From the NCBI GenBank assembly GCA_025716855.1, contig JAIXMQ010000004.1, positions 62,001 through 126,000 of the forward strand: 64,000 bases of DNA, written 5' to 3'. The notes beneath the pieces are model-generated. The model was not told the origin of the DNA. It did no database searches and worked only from the letters and a program-made list of their open reading frames with translations. Below, one piece after another: positions 47,165 to 58,921 of this stretch. The translations under genes and the position numbers were made by a program. Each line of letters starts with the position of its first letter. Within the stretch, counting starts at the first letter, position 1. This stretch comes from Pilaira anomala (taxonomy: Eukaryota > Mucoromycota > Mucoromycetes > Mucorales > Mucoraceae).

Positions 47165-47812
47165 TTTATTTACCAGGCATAAAGGTAGCCATTTCACCAA
47201 GACATGTCATGATACAGTAAACCTAATTTTAATTATGAGTAACATAGTAATGATGATAAGGTTCATATGGTGCTACTTTACCATGAACCCAACTAGAAAT
47301 TATCATTTAAAAAAGATGTAATATTGTTAGATTAAGTTATTGAATTAAATGTCAGTTTCATGATAATCTTGATTTCATAGTTTGTGAAACAGAATTTAAA
47401 ATGCTTACCAACACTATAGGCAATGAGAGCACCAGCAGGGCCAGCCTATTGAAATCATTGTGAGTTACACTGATATAATTAATTTTTTTTTTTTGTTTTT
47501 TTTACCTGAGCAATATTGCTACCTGAATTCAAAAAGAGACCAGTACTAAAAAAGCAGATCGAAAATTAAATGTCGTGTAAAAAAAAATATATATATATAT
47601 TTATATATTTACCCAATGGCACCACCTAATGAAATCATTTGAATATGTCTAGCGTCTAAACCACGTTTTGTTCCATGCTGAAGTGATTCTACATCTCCTG
47701 TAGATGGATTATGATCAGAGTTGTATGTAGGAGTTTTTTCCTTTTCGTATTCTTCAATTTTTTGAGAATCGTAGCTAGTCGAGCTTTCTAGCTCTAATTG
47801 ATGCTTAGACAT
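45281..47812 (-). CDS. Amino-acid permease (fungal AAT/YAT family) with three micro-exons
   Basis: Thirteen exons close to 553 residues: 47812-47613, 47545-47506, 47445-47409, 47292-47282 (11 nt), 47222-47174, 47106-47031, 46967-46961 (7 nt), 46875-46873 (3 nt), 46790-46540, 46479-46385, 46311-45945, 45866-45466 and 45405-45281. Family landmarks appear in order: the acidic cytosolic N-terminus, then [21 protein letters not shown] in TM1. After it come [28 protein letters not shown] around TM3, [17 protein letters not shown] before TM7, and the [17 protein letters not shown] loop. About 12 transmembrane helices are expected, in plasma or vacuolar membrane, with proton-coupled amino-acid uptake. 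Without the micro-exons the conserved TM2 and TM3 wording is lost and the frame breaks. Substrate range cannot be read from sequence. The N-terminal lysines are plausible ubiquitination sites. Confidence 0.92.
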
Positions 47813-47993
47813 AAGAAAAAGATAATATCTTTTTTTATTTTATTTTATTTTTTTTTTTTTAAGAAAAAAGAGTGTAAAGAAAAAAAAAAAAGAAAAGAGC
47901 GTAAAAAGAAAGAGAGATAAGTTATATAAAAAAAAAAAAAGTGTTGCTTCATTTATATTTATTCATTACACAAAAAGATAGGCGGGGACACAA

Positions 47994-48759
47994 TCATGTC
48001 GTACTGAGCTTCTTTTGATCAAGAGCATAAACCAAAGCCAAGACACGATCATGATTGGTTTCCAGAATTAAACCTTTAACAACTATTTCGTCCATGATCA
48101 TGTGAACTTTTTCGAGATTGTACACCAGATCAAGTTCCGTCTATTCCATTATACATTTCAATTATTTAATTAACCACAAATAGAGTTACTAAAACTTACC
48201 ACTTTTTCAAAATACTGATCCATACACTCTATAATCTTTTTAGACAGAATCCTTTTTTATATATAACTATATACTTTTTCTATTTACCCACGCTAAATTG
48301 TATTAACTCTAATAGAGAAAACTCGTTCTATATATGAAAAAGGGTTTTTTTTTTAGACCCTGGATAAAACTAATCAAGTAATTTTGTCACTTACATCTTC
48401 TGGATCACAGCCAATTATAAAATATAATGAAGCATAGGTACGATAAACTTTTCTTTTTTTTACTGAGTTTATATTCCTTCAAATCATGCTTTTATTTCGT
48501 GCCTGAATTCTTACCTATCTTGTGTTCCTTTATGGAAAAAAATAACGTCTATATAATAATATCATTTATCATTTAAAATTTCATTCAGTTTTGCCATCTT
48601 GTTTTTTTCTTAATTAGTTACCTGACTTTGCTTTCTAGTTATACATGACCTCGCAACTTCTAATTCAAAAGTGGGGCGATCTTTTAAGTTTTGACTTTGG
48701 TAATACCTAGCAAACCTTGTTTGTCCTGTCCTATTTACAATAAGAAAAAACGAAATCAT
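47994..48759 (-). CDS. AP4S1: AP-4 adaptor complex sigma subunit
   Basis: Six short exons, 48759-48622, 48548-48515, 48447-48395, 48327-48308, 48251-48200 and 48140-47994, close to 147 residues (human AP4S1 is 144). The N-terminus FFLIVNRTGQTRFARYY is the sigma-fold beta hairpin. EVARSCITRKQSQ and VYRTYASLYFIIG follow, then MDQYFEKV-TELDLVYNLEKVH and MDEIVVKGLILETNHDRVL. The segment VARSCITRK, the spacing, and the N/LEKVHxIxDE...ETN wording fit AP-4 sigma better than AP-1, AP-2 or AP-3 sigma. AP-4 sorts membrane cargo at the trans-Golgi (family knowledge). The gene has no long open frame, so it is easy to miss. The donor of exon 4 (GTTAAT) is the least standard splice site. Confidence 0.82.
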
Positions 48760-51714
48760 AGTTTTATCAAAACTTGAAAAAAAAAAATAAAAAAAAAAGA
48801 GTAGGTGTACAGAAAGAGAATAACTTGAACGACATCACGTGATATCTAAACTTGTATCAAATTACCACTTGTGGGGTGTATCACATTTTAAGTTGGAATT
48901 CTAATGGTAATTTATGATTACACAGGTAATTCATTAACAATATGACTCTATCTTATCAACTGTTTGTATATATATATATTCTTCTCTTAAATAGTTAAAA
49001 AGTGCATACACGGTCTATTTCTTTTAAATTTAGTAAAAAAAAAAAAACATCATGACTTCCAAACGCCCCATTTCGTGCATTGGTAAATCTTATAACCAGG
49101 TAACACAACTTCTGCGCTCGGTAATAAAAACAAAAATATCTTGAATATATATTTCCTCTTTGCCGAATAGAACAGACCAAACCGTTTCTGTTTATTGTTT
49201 ATATATATATATCTGAGGCTTTATTTTTTTTTCTATAACGTTCTGAAGCCGAAATAACCATCTTTGTCGTCCTCCGTAGCACTTAATACACAGAATATAT
49301 TACATTTATCAAAGAGATTTATTTACTGGCTTTTAGATATGTATTGGTTATAAAAAAGCAAATGTCAACGAAAAAGCTGTCTACAAATATATATGTATAC
49401 ATTTTAATAACTACTTTGGAAGAATGTACCTTTTTCTATTTTACCACGATAATATTATTTATAACTTTTTCGTCATATATATAAATGAGAACAGAAGCAG
49501 TGTTTAGTTAACCAAATTGTATTTGTACACAACAATTACCTAAAGCTGTATGACAACTGCTATTGTAACTCAAAACTCTCATTTGTGAACAACAGATTTA
49601 TTATAAAAACAAAAAATGTCAAATCGTGCGAAAGGAAGAGAGTTCTAAGTACTAAACAGGATCACAAGAACTTGGGTTAGAACAAAAGTCTGATAATAGA
49701 ATCAATCAGAAGCTAAAATGCTCTAGACTACGAATTGCTACGTGTTACCAATTATAAACATATATACATAACTGTTAAACGTTGTATAATGTAGTACACT
49801 TGGAAAATAAAAGATATAAATTGAAAGTAATCATTACTTCAAGATATATATATATATATATTTACACAAAATAGAGTGCTTGTAACAAAAAAAAACATAC
49901 ACAAAATTTGATTCCATCAAATACGCCACCGTTATATGTTCCTTTTTCTTTAATGGTTTTATTTCGTCTTACCCTTATTAAATCGCCACTAGATTACTTC
50001 AAGCGTTCTATTATACAAATTGTTATCTTTCTTAGATGTAACCCTTATCAGTATATACTGAGTCTTAAATATGAAAGGAAAAAAAGAGAGAAAAAATGGT
50101 CTGTTTTTCTTTTATTTCTATTTTATTCCAATTAACCCATATTATAAATCATCACCAGTGCCAAGTAATACAAAAAAAAAAATCTTTCAAAGAATCATAA
50201 TAATCTACTATTAGGTTTAATGTAACATAGATTTGCAGTTATTATACATTTTTTGGGTCTCTCTCAAATTTTGAGATTAGTTATATTGTGTAGCATTTAT
50301 GTCTTTCCTGTAATACATTTATTTCATTTTTGTAAGAATTTTTTTTTTTTCCTTTTATTTTATGTATTATGTACTTGTGGATATATTTAAGTATTTAAGT
50401 GTTTTTTTTTTAAAAAAAAAAAAAACTTAACATGTGCATTTTTCTTACATGTATTTCGGTTTTTGTACCCTAGTTGTACAGGATAACTAGCTAAATACTC
50501 CAATTTATTGCTTTATAGCTCATCTTGTACTCAAGTTTCTCGGATTCAAATTGATAAACCATCGAAATGTTTTTTTTTTGTCGTCGCTTGTTCAATCGTT
50601 ACATACATTTTGTGGCCAAAAGACCATGCGAGTATATAAGAGCACTTATTAAATTTCTTTTATATAAAAGACGATTTGCATCTATGTACAGTTCGGATAT
50701 ATCTAAAAGAATGAATATCACATCTTTTTTAATTTAAAATGGACACTTAATCTTTTTACAATTTGTCTAAAAAAAAAAACAAATGGCAATTTCTAAAAAT
50801 AAATGATGCAGACAAAAAAAAAAAATGATTGACACTGTTTATTAGTAAAGGTGATGTGGGTATCTGATTAAGCAACTGAAAAAAATGATTTCTGATAGCG
50901 TCTAAACTCATTTTTAGATACATACTTTCAAGTAATTAACCGTACATCTTCAGTCTAAATATCATATAAAAAAAAATAGTAAATGCCAAGTTTTTGGCTT
51001 GTACATACATATCCTACAATGAGTTAATAAAAGTATAATGTATACATTATGCAGGAAGAGCTAATCCACTTAAAGAGCTCTACTTCAACAATCGAATTGC
51101 TCGACTTGAAATTTCCTGCGTTCGTTAGCATTACTGATTTGAGCAAAACCCTGTATTCTTCTTCTTGACCATGTTCATCATCAAAATTTATTTTTCTCTT
51201 TTTTATTTCGAAGTATATTTGATTTAGCACTTTGTAGTACAAAAAAAAGACAGACCTGCAACTAAATAAGTTTGACATAAGAATTATCATATTCTGTTTT
51301 TTTTTTTAAAAAAAAAAAAAAAACGGCCCATAAAATGAATTTATTTTAAGGATGATAGCCTGGGTAATTATAGAACGTGGGTCAATAGAGTAGCACTAAT
51401 AATCGTGAAATAATGTTATTCATTTCTTTTGCGTTGGTCTTGTACCTAGATATTTTATGCAAATTAAAATACAAAGACCGTCCGTGTAACTAGAAATGAT
51501 GTGCTTTTCTTTTTGAAGAATTTCATTTGTCAAGCAAGGAGGCACCAAGATAAAATCAGGGTAAACAATTTGCTTCATTCTGAATATGGAAAATGAGAAT
51601 GATTTTAACAGACCAAAGATTATTGTAAAGAACATCTGTGAAATACACATCAAGGCGTCTGCTATGGAAATGATGGATCTCTAATTTTTTAAAAACTGTA
51701 ATAGTCGTAGACGT
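48760..51714. other. 3 kb gene-poor block upstream of AP-4 sigma
   Basis: AT-rich, no supported gene. Around 51024-51660 the minus strand has two longer frames, one reading DDEHGQEEEYRVLLKSVM and one reading YPDFILVPPCLTNEILQKEK, with an amino-acid composition more protein-like than the surrounding DNA. They have no starts, splice logic or family I recognise and may be relics of an inserted gene. Many short A/T homopolymers occur. Confidence 0.45.
48834..48843. promoter_or_regulatory. E-box palindrome ATCACGTGAT
   Basis: A perfect 10-bp palindrome with the CACGTG core lies about 75 bp upstream of the AP-4 sigma start codon. bHLH factors bind CACGTG. Its nearness to the start is suggestive, but a single site proves nothing. 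Confidence 0.35.
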
Positions 51715-52764
51715 TAAACGTCATCCTAATTCCTGAAATTCCATCTCTCACCCAGTTCCTTTCTTTAATAAAAAAAAAGGGGGTCCTATAGACAAGGATT
51801 TTTTTCTTATAGTGGGAAGAAGTTTTCAGTCAATCAAATCGTCTAAAAAAGCTAAAAAAAAATGTATTTTTAGGCAAAAATCAGAAATGTGGATATATCT
51901 TTACATTAAAAAGAGTTTGAAGCTTAGATATTTCTTGATGTCTAATGTAGAATTTTGTGCTCTTTCTAATGATGTGAAAATCAGAGTAAGCTAATTATAA
52001 TGATCTATGGTTATTGTAAGAAGCACAAATGACAGATTTTGTTAAAGGTCAAGTATATTTTTCTTATATAAGCAAGCAAATTTAAGCTTATAGCAAGATG
52101 TGAGACTAAATTATGAATCGATTCTACATCATATTACATAGTAGAATAGTAAGTATTGCATAACTTTAATTTTGCCTGAAATGAAATTAAATTCCAATTT
52201 TCAATTTTTTTTCCAACTTTGTGCTTAAGACAAGGTCTACTTACACTACTTAAATACCCTACACGCGCCCCCTTTTTTATGCCTGAATTTGGAGAAAATT
52301 TCTTTCTTGCCAAATTAAAGTTATGCAATACTTACTATTCTACTATAGAGTATGATGTAGAATCGATTCATAATTTAGTCTCACATCTTGCTATAAGCTT
52401 AAATTTGCTTGCTTATATAAGAAAAATATACTTGACCTTTAACAAAATCTGTCATTTGTGCTTCTTACAATAACCATAGATCATTATAATTAGCTTACTC
52501 TGATTTTCACATCATTAGAAAGAGCACAAAATTCTACATTAGACATCAAGAAATATCTAAGCTTCAAACTCTTTTTAATGTAAAGATATATCCACATTTC
52601 TGATTTTTGCCTAAAAATCCTTTTTTTTTTTAGCTTTTTTAGACGATTTGATTGACTGAAAACTTCTTCCCACTATAAGAAAAAAAAAATCCTTGTCTAT
52701 ATCACCTCCTTTTTTTTTTTTATTGAATTTCTGGAATTAGGAGATCGAGGTGGGTGACGTTTAA
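51715..52764. mobile_element. 1.04 kb foldback (long inverted-repeat) element with TTAA flanks
   Basis: Two arms of about 450 bp, roughly 51719-52176 and 52304-52760, are reverse complements of each other, separated by about 130 bp. Much of their length matches without a difference; one stretch of more than 150 bases around 51890-52050 is identical to the complement of 52440-52610. The outer ends read ACGTCATCC on the left and GGGTGACGT on the right (complement ACGTCACCC). Each is bordered by TTAA (51715-51718 and 52761-52764), which fits a TTAA target duplication like those of piggyBac-type elements. A small indel difference lies near the outer ends. The arms contain no complete transposase gene. 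A transcript across it would form a hairpin. Confidence 0.85.
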
Positions 52765-53085
52765 TTTTTACCTTAAATGACCATACAAAAGAGAAAACAA
52801 GCAAGATTCATGTTACTGCGAATTAACAGCAGCAATCATATATCAATTTGGCAATTGATCAAAATACATACGATCAATAGTAATTTTTTTAAAAAGAATT
52901 ATTCTGCTCCTAAACTATTATTATTTTTATATAAAGAAAGCTCTAGTGACTATCTGGCACTTTTCTATATGTTCACTTAAAATAAGTACCCTACAGTTTA
53001 AACTGTACGGAGTCAGTATGAAAGGTTTTAATCTTACTACTATGCGAGATACATATAGTATACAGTAGGTTTTTAACTAATTAGT
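52765..53085. other. Spacer between foldback element and transposase relic
   Basis: No gene is visible. A perfect 16-bp palindrome TACAGTTTAAACTGTA sits at 52992-53007. Its meaning is unknown. Confidence 0.5.
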
Positions 53086-53089
53086 ATAG

Positions 53090-53560
53090 AAGCCATTTTT
53101 GAAAGGGACTTTTTTTAATAAGATCGATCTTGTTTTTAATGATCAGATGCACTTTGTATCAGTTGACGTAGTAACTATAAGCATCATTAAACCTCTCAAA
53201 AATCTCCCAAAAAAAAAAAGCATAAGAAAACAATGGAAAAAGAGGAACAATAAGCACTCGTCTAAGGACATTAAAACAAACCGTTACATCATACATATGT
53301 ATTAACAGGGCTCTTGATATAATGGGAAAGCATGACGATATGAGAGAAGTTTATCTCATAACCAATAAAACATCTTTATTCCTCTAAGGAGATAAATACG
53401 AAGATTAAAAATGTCTATATCTAGATGTCTTTATCTCCCTCCTTTCTTCTTATACATTAGACTTCGATCTGATCGATGTTGCTTTTCTCACTTTTTAAAA
53501 GATCGTTTAACATTCAAACAAAACATTTGTTTAGCAACTACTTTGTAAGATGTACCTATT
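53090..53560 (+). pseudogene. Decayed DDE transposase of Tc1/IS630 type
   Basis: Plus-strand scraps in shifting frames keep the order expected for such a transposase. A segment reading VVTISIIKPLKNLPKKK is followed by a basic stretch, then ALDIMGKHDDMREVYLI, where the conserved second Asp motif should come next. Finally there is a stretch reading SRCLYLPPF where family members have the YLPPYSP motif before the last acidic residue. Frames are interrupted by stops at several points and the catalytic residues are lost. Tc1/IS630-like elements are abundant in Mucorales (general knowledge). No terminal inverted repeats could be assigned to it. Confidence 0.5.
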
Positions 53561-54577
53561 ACTCAATAAATAACAAAATAAACTTTTTCGCCGAACATAT
53601 TTTTAGTCTTTCATCTAATCCAGTTTAGTTTATCTCTCGGTCAAAGATATCAAATTTGGAACGGAATGAAAATTCATATTTTATTTTTGAATTATGATCA
53701 CCCCACATGCATTTCTCGTTCGTGATATTGAAACACAAAGGCAGTTGATTTAAATTCACACGATGGTATAAACAATTGATTGTTTTAAACATTACCATAT
53801 TCAAGTTACAAAGAATGGTAAACTAAATTATGCATTTAACTTAATTTTATTTGTTGTTCTGAAGTAATTCAAGTCATTATACTGGAAAATCTGTTTGTAT
53901 ATTATAAACAAATTACTTTTCAAACACGAACTATACAGATCAAATTGATATCAGAAAAAAAAAAAAGGTCTGAACTTGTTTGTTTACCATATTACTGCAA
54001 CTGAATTATATTAAGATAAAAAAACTAAGCTATCTCTTTTAGGTTATCATGGTTAACGTATACCGGGTTACATAGTGTAACATGTTTATTTTAAATTATT
54101 GGTCCGATATAGTACATATGCTTCGCTAAAATAATTTTTTTTGCGAAATAAGCTTTTTCATTCTACTGAGATCAATCGAGTCATGATAAAAATAGAAGCA
54201 CTCTTTTTAAAATAAAGGCCGGATATGTTGGTTAATTTGAGAGTATTCATAATATATGTATGCTGTTTTGAAGCTTCTTGTTAATATAATAATCCTTGAT
54301 TCATTAAACATGGAAATACTCTCTTTTTTTAAAAAAAAACAAATAAATAATCAAATACAGACTAGTATTGATCTTAACTCATAGAACTTTTTTTTTTCTT
54401 TGCCAGTAAGTGACTTTTTTTTTAAAAAAAAGAGTATGTTATGTAAAATTCTAATGTTACTTTTGGACAGCAGGATATTTAATTTGTTGAATATGCATTA
54501 TTTTCTTTTAATTATAAGTGGGCACAGTCATAAGAAATGATTGTTATTTCTTATGAGCTTTAGAGCAATTATGATTT
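53561..54577. other. 1 kb intergenic block downstream of the transportin gene
   Basis: No supported gene. AT-rich with short homopolymers. It lies 3' of the minus-strand transportin gene. Confidence 0.55.
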
Positions 54578-57500
54578 TTAAGGGCGATCTTTGTTGGTAT
54601 TTCTTCTACGGTAAGCAGTGACAAAGTCAGATAAAACTCTTCTAACCTTGACCCAATGGTTTTCTCTGATGGCACTATTTTATTTTATTTTTTTAAAAAA
54701 AAAAAGATAAATATATAAAATCATCTTTACATTGGAAATAAAATAAACTTACCTAGTCCAGTTAGTCATGAATTCATTCTTAATTTCAAGGGACATATAC
54801 TGCTGTGGAACATCGTTAACGACATTCATCATCCATTGAGTTGCTTCATTAGGTAAAATTTCAGCTAAAGATTTCAACAAAGCAGCAACTTCAGGGATAG
54901 AGTCTTGGCGATAAAAATCCACTAATCCATTAAACAAAACAGCAGTCAATTGATTACCATATTCTGTAAACAAAGATAAAACAGCTGGGTGTTTCTTTTC
55001 CAATAAGTGTTTAAAGAAGATCAAGATCGTTTCCAATGCATGAGGTTCAGTAATAGACAGTCCAACAATACCTGCTTGAAAAACTGTGGAAAGTGATGGA
55101 TCATGTAAGAGTAGTTTAGGTGCTTTATCTAAAAAGGCTGTCATCATACGGAAATATTCTTCAATTACATCAGGGATATCATTGACTTGTTGCAATTTTG
55201 TAAACATAGATTGGCTTAAACGTTGTTCAAGTTCAAAACAAGGTGCAGCACAATCTCCCTCATCGTTTGCGTATTCGCGCACAACTTTAAATGAGACCCA
55301 GAGATAACAACTTTCTCCAGTCGTATCAAAAGCAGTAACAAGACGTTCCATCAATTGGGGCAATAATGGAATAAAATGAACATTATAGGATCGAATGAAA
55401 CTATTGAAACATTTACAGAGTGGTTCATTTACCGTAGCCACATGACCAAAGTTAGCTAATGTCATATCCAATACTGGCCATAACCCTCCAATAAATGTAA
55501 CGCAAGGATGGGGTTGACCTACTTCAACTTTAGGTTGAATAACGTCAAAGAATACACTAATCTGTTCAAGAGTATCTGTCATAAAGTCATTATTATTGTC
55601 TGTCAGTATTTATCTTTCTTCCATTTACTTACCTCCAATCTTAACACATTCTTTATTGGATACACCGTCTTTTCCTTTAGATAAAATGTTATGTAATTCT
55701 TGTACAATAGGTAAACAGAACAATTGCAAAGCTTTTTCGACTTCATTTACAGGAAGAACCGTTATGACATGAGACACAGCTTCAGTTACCTCTAAAACAT
55801 CTCTGAAAGGAAGTGTTTGAACAACATTTAAATAGAATAAATGAAGTTGAGAAATATAGTCTACTAAATGCTGTAAAAAATGTGTTATTTATGCGACGTT
55901 TGTATTTATAAATTTTTATATTTACCTCACTACAGTCTTTACAGAGATTCTTTAATGCAAGCGCACTAGCAGCAGCGACTTCCGCATTTTGAAAACCAGA
56001 AGAAATGAAATTAAGCTGATATGTAATATATTGAGGGTGTAATTTTGTCCAGAAAGAGTATCTAGAAATAACTAGAGTAGCAGCATAACGAATTTTAGGA
56101 TGATCAGGTAATTTGGATAAGAACTCCATAATATGACACATGACTTCATTTTCGTTTTCGGGTACTTCGGAGCCCATGACACGAAGCGAAAAGATAGGTG
56201 CTTCAATTTGTTGCCAAGTAGAACCAGGTTTGTTTAAAAGAGCGGTTAATAAATTCATTGGTTTTAAAAGACATCGCTGTGGTGTCAAGATACGACAACA
56301 ATCCTTCAATGTATTACCCATTTGATGTCTAAAATCACGGAACTCATCACGATCTTCTGCAGTCATGGAATCTATATCTTCTGGATAATGCAAATGTACA
56401 ATCATGATATCTACCAATGCATCGTAATAACCAACAAATTGAGGCACTGCATAAGCGAAACTCTCGGTTTGTAACAAATTAGATAATTCATACCAAAATT
56501 TGAACGTCAGTTGCACAATTTCCAAGTCCCGGTAAGCAGTGCACTTCAAAATGCCTTCCATTAATGTGGCAAAAGCTTCAGGATGAGATCCAATTAAATT
56601 GATATAAGCTTCACCTGCATTAACAAAAATTTTACAATAACCACGAACCGTATCATCATCTTCCTCTTCAATTGCCTCTAACAATTTGGAAAGAATAGGT
56701 GTGAAGGAAGGATAGATCTTCTGGATAATTGCACGACATTCATTGACATCACGTGTTTCGTAAATGATTTCGCATACAACATCAACAGCTACATCGAATA
56801 ACTCAACAGATTCTAACGCCTTGAATGATAATTCTAAAAGTGGGCTGGAACTAATCATTTGAATATCCATTTCACCAGATCGAATCCAACTAGCAAAACA
56901 AGAAAAGACTCTTTCTTGCAATTCAACATCATTACCACTGGATTGCATATACATAGTAAGCAATTGTAATACTTGTTCTGCGTTGCTATCGATCAACTCG
57001 GCTCCTCTCGACTTATATTCAACATCCTATTCCTGTACTATTTAGAGAATGGTTTCTTTTATATATTTAAACATATACATCTACTTACCGTCAATGCTAA
57101 TCTTGTGTTGGAATTCATTTCTTCAGGAAGAATTTTGAGCAATTCCAATAAACAAACTGCGCCTTTAGGTGTTTTACTAAATTTCTCGATAAGATCTGGA
57201 ATGACAGTTTTCCATTGCAGTAACTGAATGGCTAAATCGGCGACGGCTAAACACAATTGCACTATAACTACTTTGGGTCCATTTGCAGACTCCCATAACA
57301 TTTCTACTAAAGAATCGCGTAATTGTAAGCGAGCATTAGCATCTAAATCACGCAAATCATATGTAATCTATCCGAGAAAAGGTTAAATAACAATTTGTAT
57401 TTTTAGTAAAATTTTCTACCTTTTGCTTAAATGTTTGAGCAGCAAAAAGTCTTGTTTCGAGATTCGAATCTTTAGCTTTTAAAAGATAATCGGCAACTGT

Positions 57501-57684
57501 CCATGCTTCAGGCTGAGAAAAAAAAAATAGTTAGCAAAGTGCATGTCCCATAGAAAAAAAAAAGACGTACCTTTTTTTGGAAGGACTCTAACCAACGGCT
57601 TGCTTCTCTGTTCGTTTGTCGGTCAGTTGAATTATATAATGAAGAAAGTGCTTCAAGAACACGAGTTGTAGTTTCGGTTGTCAT
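54578..57684 (-). CDS. MTR10: Importin-beta family nuclear import receptor, transportin-3/Mtr10 type
   Basis: Seven exons, 57684-57571, 57512-57420, 57367-57089, 57026-55926, 55870-55633, 55575-54753 and 54674-54578, encode 914 residues, matching transportin-3 (923 in human). The protein is built of HEAT-like helical repeats throughout. Family wording is clear in REASRWLESFQKKPEAW, TFKQKITYDL, LLELLKILPEEM and FVTAYRRRN near the C-terminus. These receptors bind SR-rich and hnRNP-type RNA-binding proteins, carry them through the nuclear pore and release them on RanGTP (family knowledge). The start codon lies just after a T-rich leader, and all phases close. It is divergent from the PP4R2 gene with 526 bp between the start codons. 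Confidence 0.93.
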
Positions 57685-58210
57685 ATTTTATATGTTAATT
57701 GAAAAGAAGAAAGAGAAACGATAAAAAAAAAATAAACATGAGAATTAAAAAACAGATAGGTAACGGTCACATGAGAAAAGTATATCACTCTATCTAACTT
57801 GAAGAGAACTGGTATTCGTTAATTCTTAATGCACACAAGCAGCTATTAATTTCTATATGTGTGACATAGCCTCTTTGTATCAATATCTAATAGGAACTTG
57901 ACAGGACTTTTACATGTATTATTTAATTGACTGGATCTTTCTCTTTCTTAACGACATGAAATGTTTCATTCCTACTTTTATCTCTTAAATTAATACTATT
58001 GGTATTTCATAATCACATATAAAGAGTTTTTAGATATATAGCAAATGTGACGATTAAGAGAAATATATAGATATGCTTCATTTTGTATTAGATTTATTTT
58101 GGATTAACCTTGTAAATCGAACGCGTGTCAAAAATTCCCCTTGGTATTTTAATACGCGCGTTAACAAAAAAAAAGTTAAATTTTATCCTTTTTGTACTTA
58201 TCTTTTTATA
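57685..58210. promoter_or_regulatory. Divergent upstream region with MluI-type boxes
   Basis: This interval lies between the transportin and PP4R2 start codons. It contains ACGCGT at 58121-58126 and a second CGCG-rich word (ACGCGCGT) about 30 bp further on, within 90 bp of the PP4R2 ATG. ACGCGT is the MCB element bound by MBF in G1/S control in yeasts. The word also occurs elsewhere in the window, so only the pairing near a start codon is notable. Confidence 0.35.
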
Positions 58211-58921
58211 ATGTCAGAAGATATCGTTTTGGTTCAGAATGCATTTGAGGAAACACCCACCGTCTCACCTGAAACATCACCCGTATTGTCGACTATTGAA
58301 GTTGAAAGACTTGATTTAGTAGAGATTGGTACTCTGTTTGACACGATTGCTATCCCTGAAACACTTGTTCATATTGCAAAAACGAACATGGTCAACACGA
58401 CTTGGGAAGAATTACAATCGATATTAAACAGTTTGCTTGCAGAGGTAAATTCATAGTTTCATTTATGGTACTATTGGACCAAAGTTTTTTCTTCTATTTT
58501 TTAAAGAAAAAATATTGTATCTTAGCAATTTAAAATGGTGGAAGGAAAGATACAAGATGAAACAACAAAAGCAATGGTAGATTCCTTAACAACAAAAATT
58601 ACCAATTCTATTAACGAACACGAAAAGTAAGTGTCAAGAAAAAGTATATCAAATAACAAACAAAATGGATACAAAAAAAAAAGAGCTAAAACATTTTTAT
58701 GGATATAAAGTTGTCCGTTTACCATTCAACGTTTATGTGAATTAATGATTGAACCGAAAAAGTATTATAGAATGTATGTCAAATATTTACGCGCCATTGA
58801 TAAAGTACTCTCAGTGACTTCTTATTGGGAAGAATATGTCAGTACAATAGACGAAAAGTCATCATTACCAGTTGACAATAAATTAGATACAACAGAAGGT
58901 GTTAAAATGGACCTGGACTAA
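58211..58921 (+). CDS. PSY4: Protein phosphatase 4 regulatory subunit 2 (PP4R2/Psy4)
   Basis: Exons 58211-58444, 58526-58626 and 58711-58921 give 181 residues. The diagnostic block is in the last exon: CPFTIQRLCELMIEPKKYY, then KYLRAIDKVLSVTS, the most conserved part of PP4R2. It is preceded by helical sequence (WEELQSILNSLLAE). A frame opens upstream at 58073, but the ATG at 58211 directly follows T-rich leader sequence and starts the acidic N-terminus normal for the family. PP4R2 bridges the PP4 catalytic subunit and R3 in a complex that dephosphorylates gamma-H2A and helps recovery from DNA damage (family knowledge). The protein is shorter than animal homologues, lacking their long acidic tail. 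Confidence 0.88.

Noticed and set aside
51812..52473. Short open frames inside the foldback element
   Set aside because: They have no transposase or other motif, and the same bases occur in the opposite arm, as expected from inverted-repeat structure rather than coding.
58073..58210. Upstream in-frame ATG for the PP4R2 gene
   Set aside because: The extension would replace the usual acidic N-terminus with an aromatic/basic stretch unlike the family, and the region contains promoter-like ACGCGT words.
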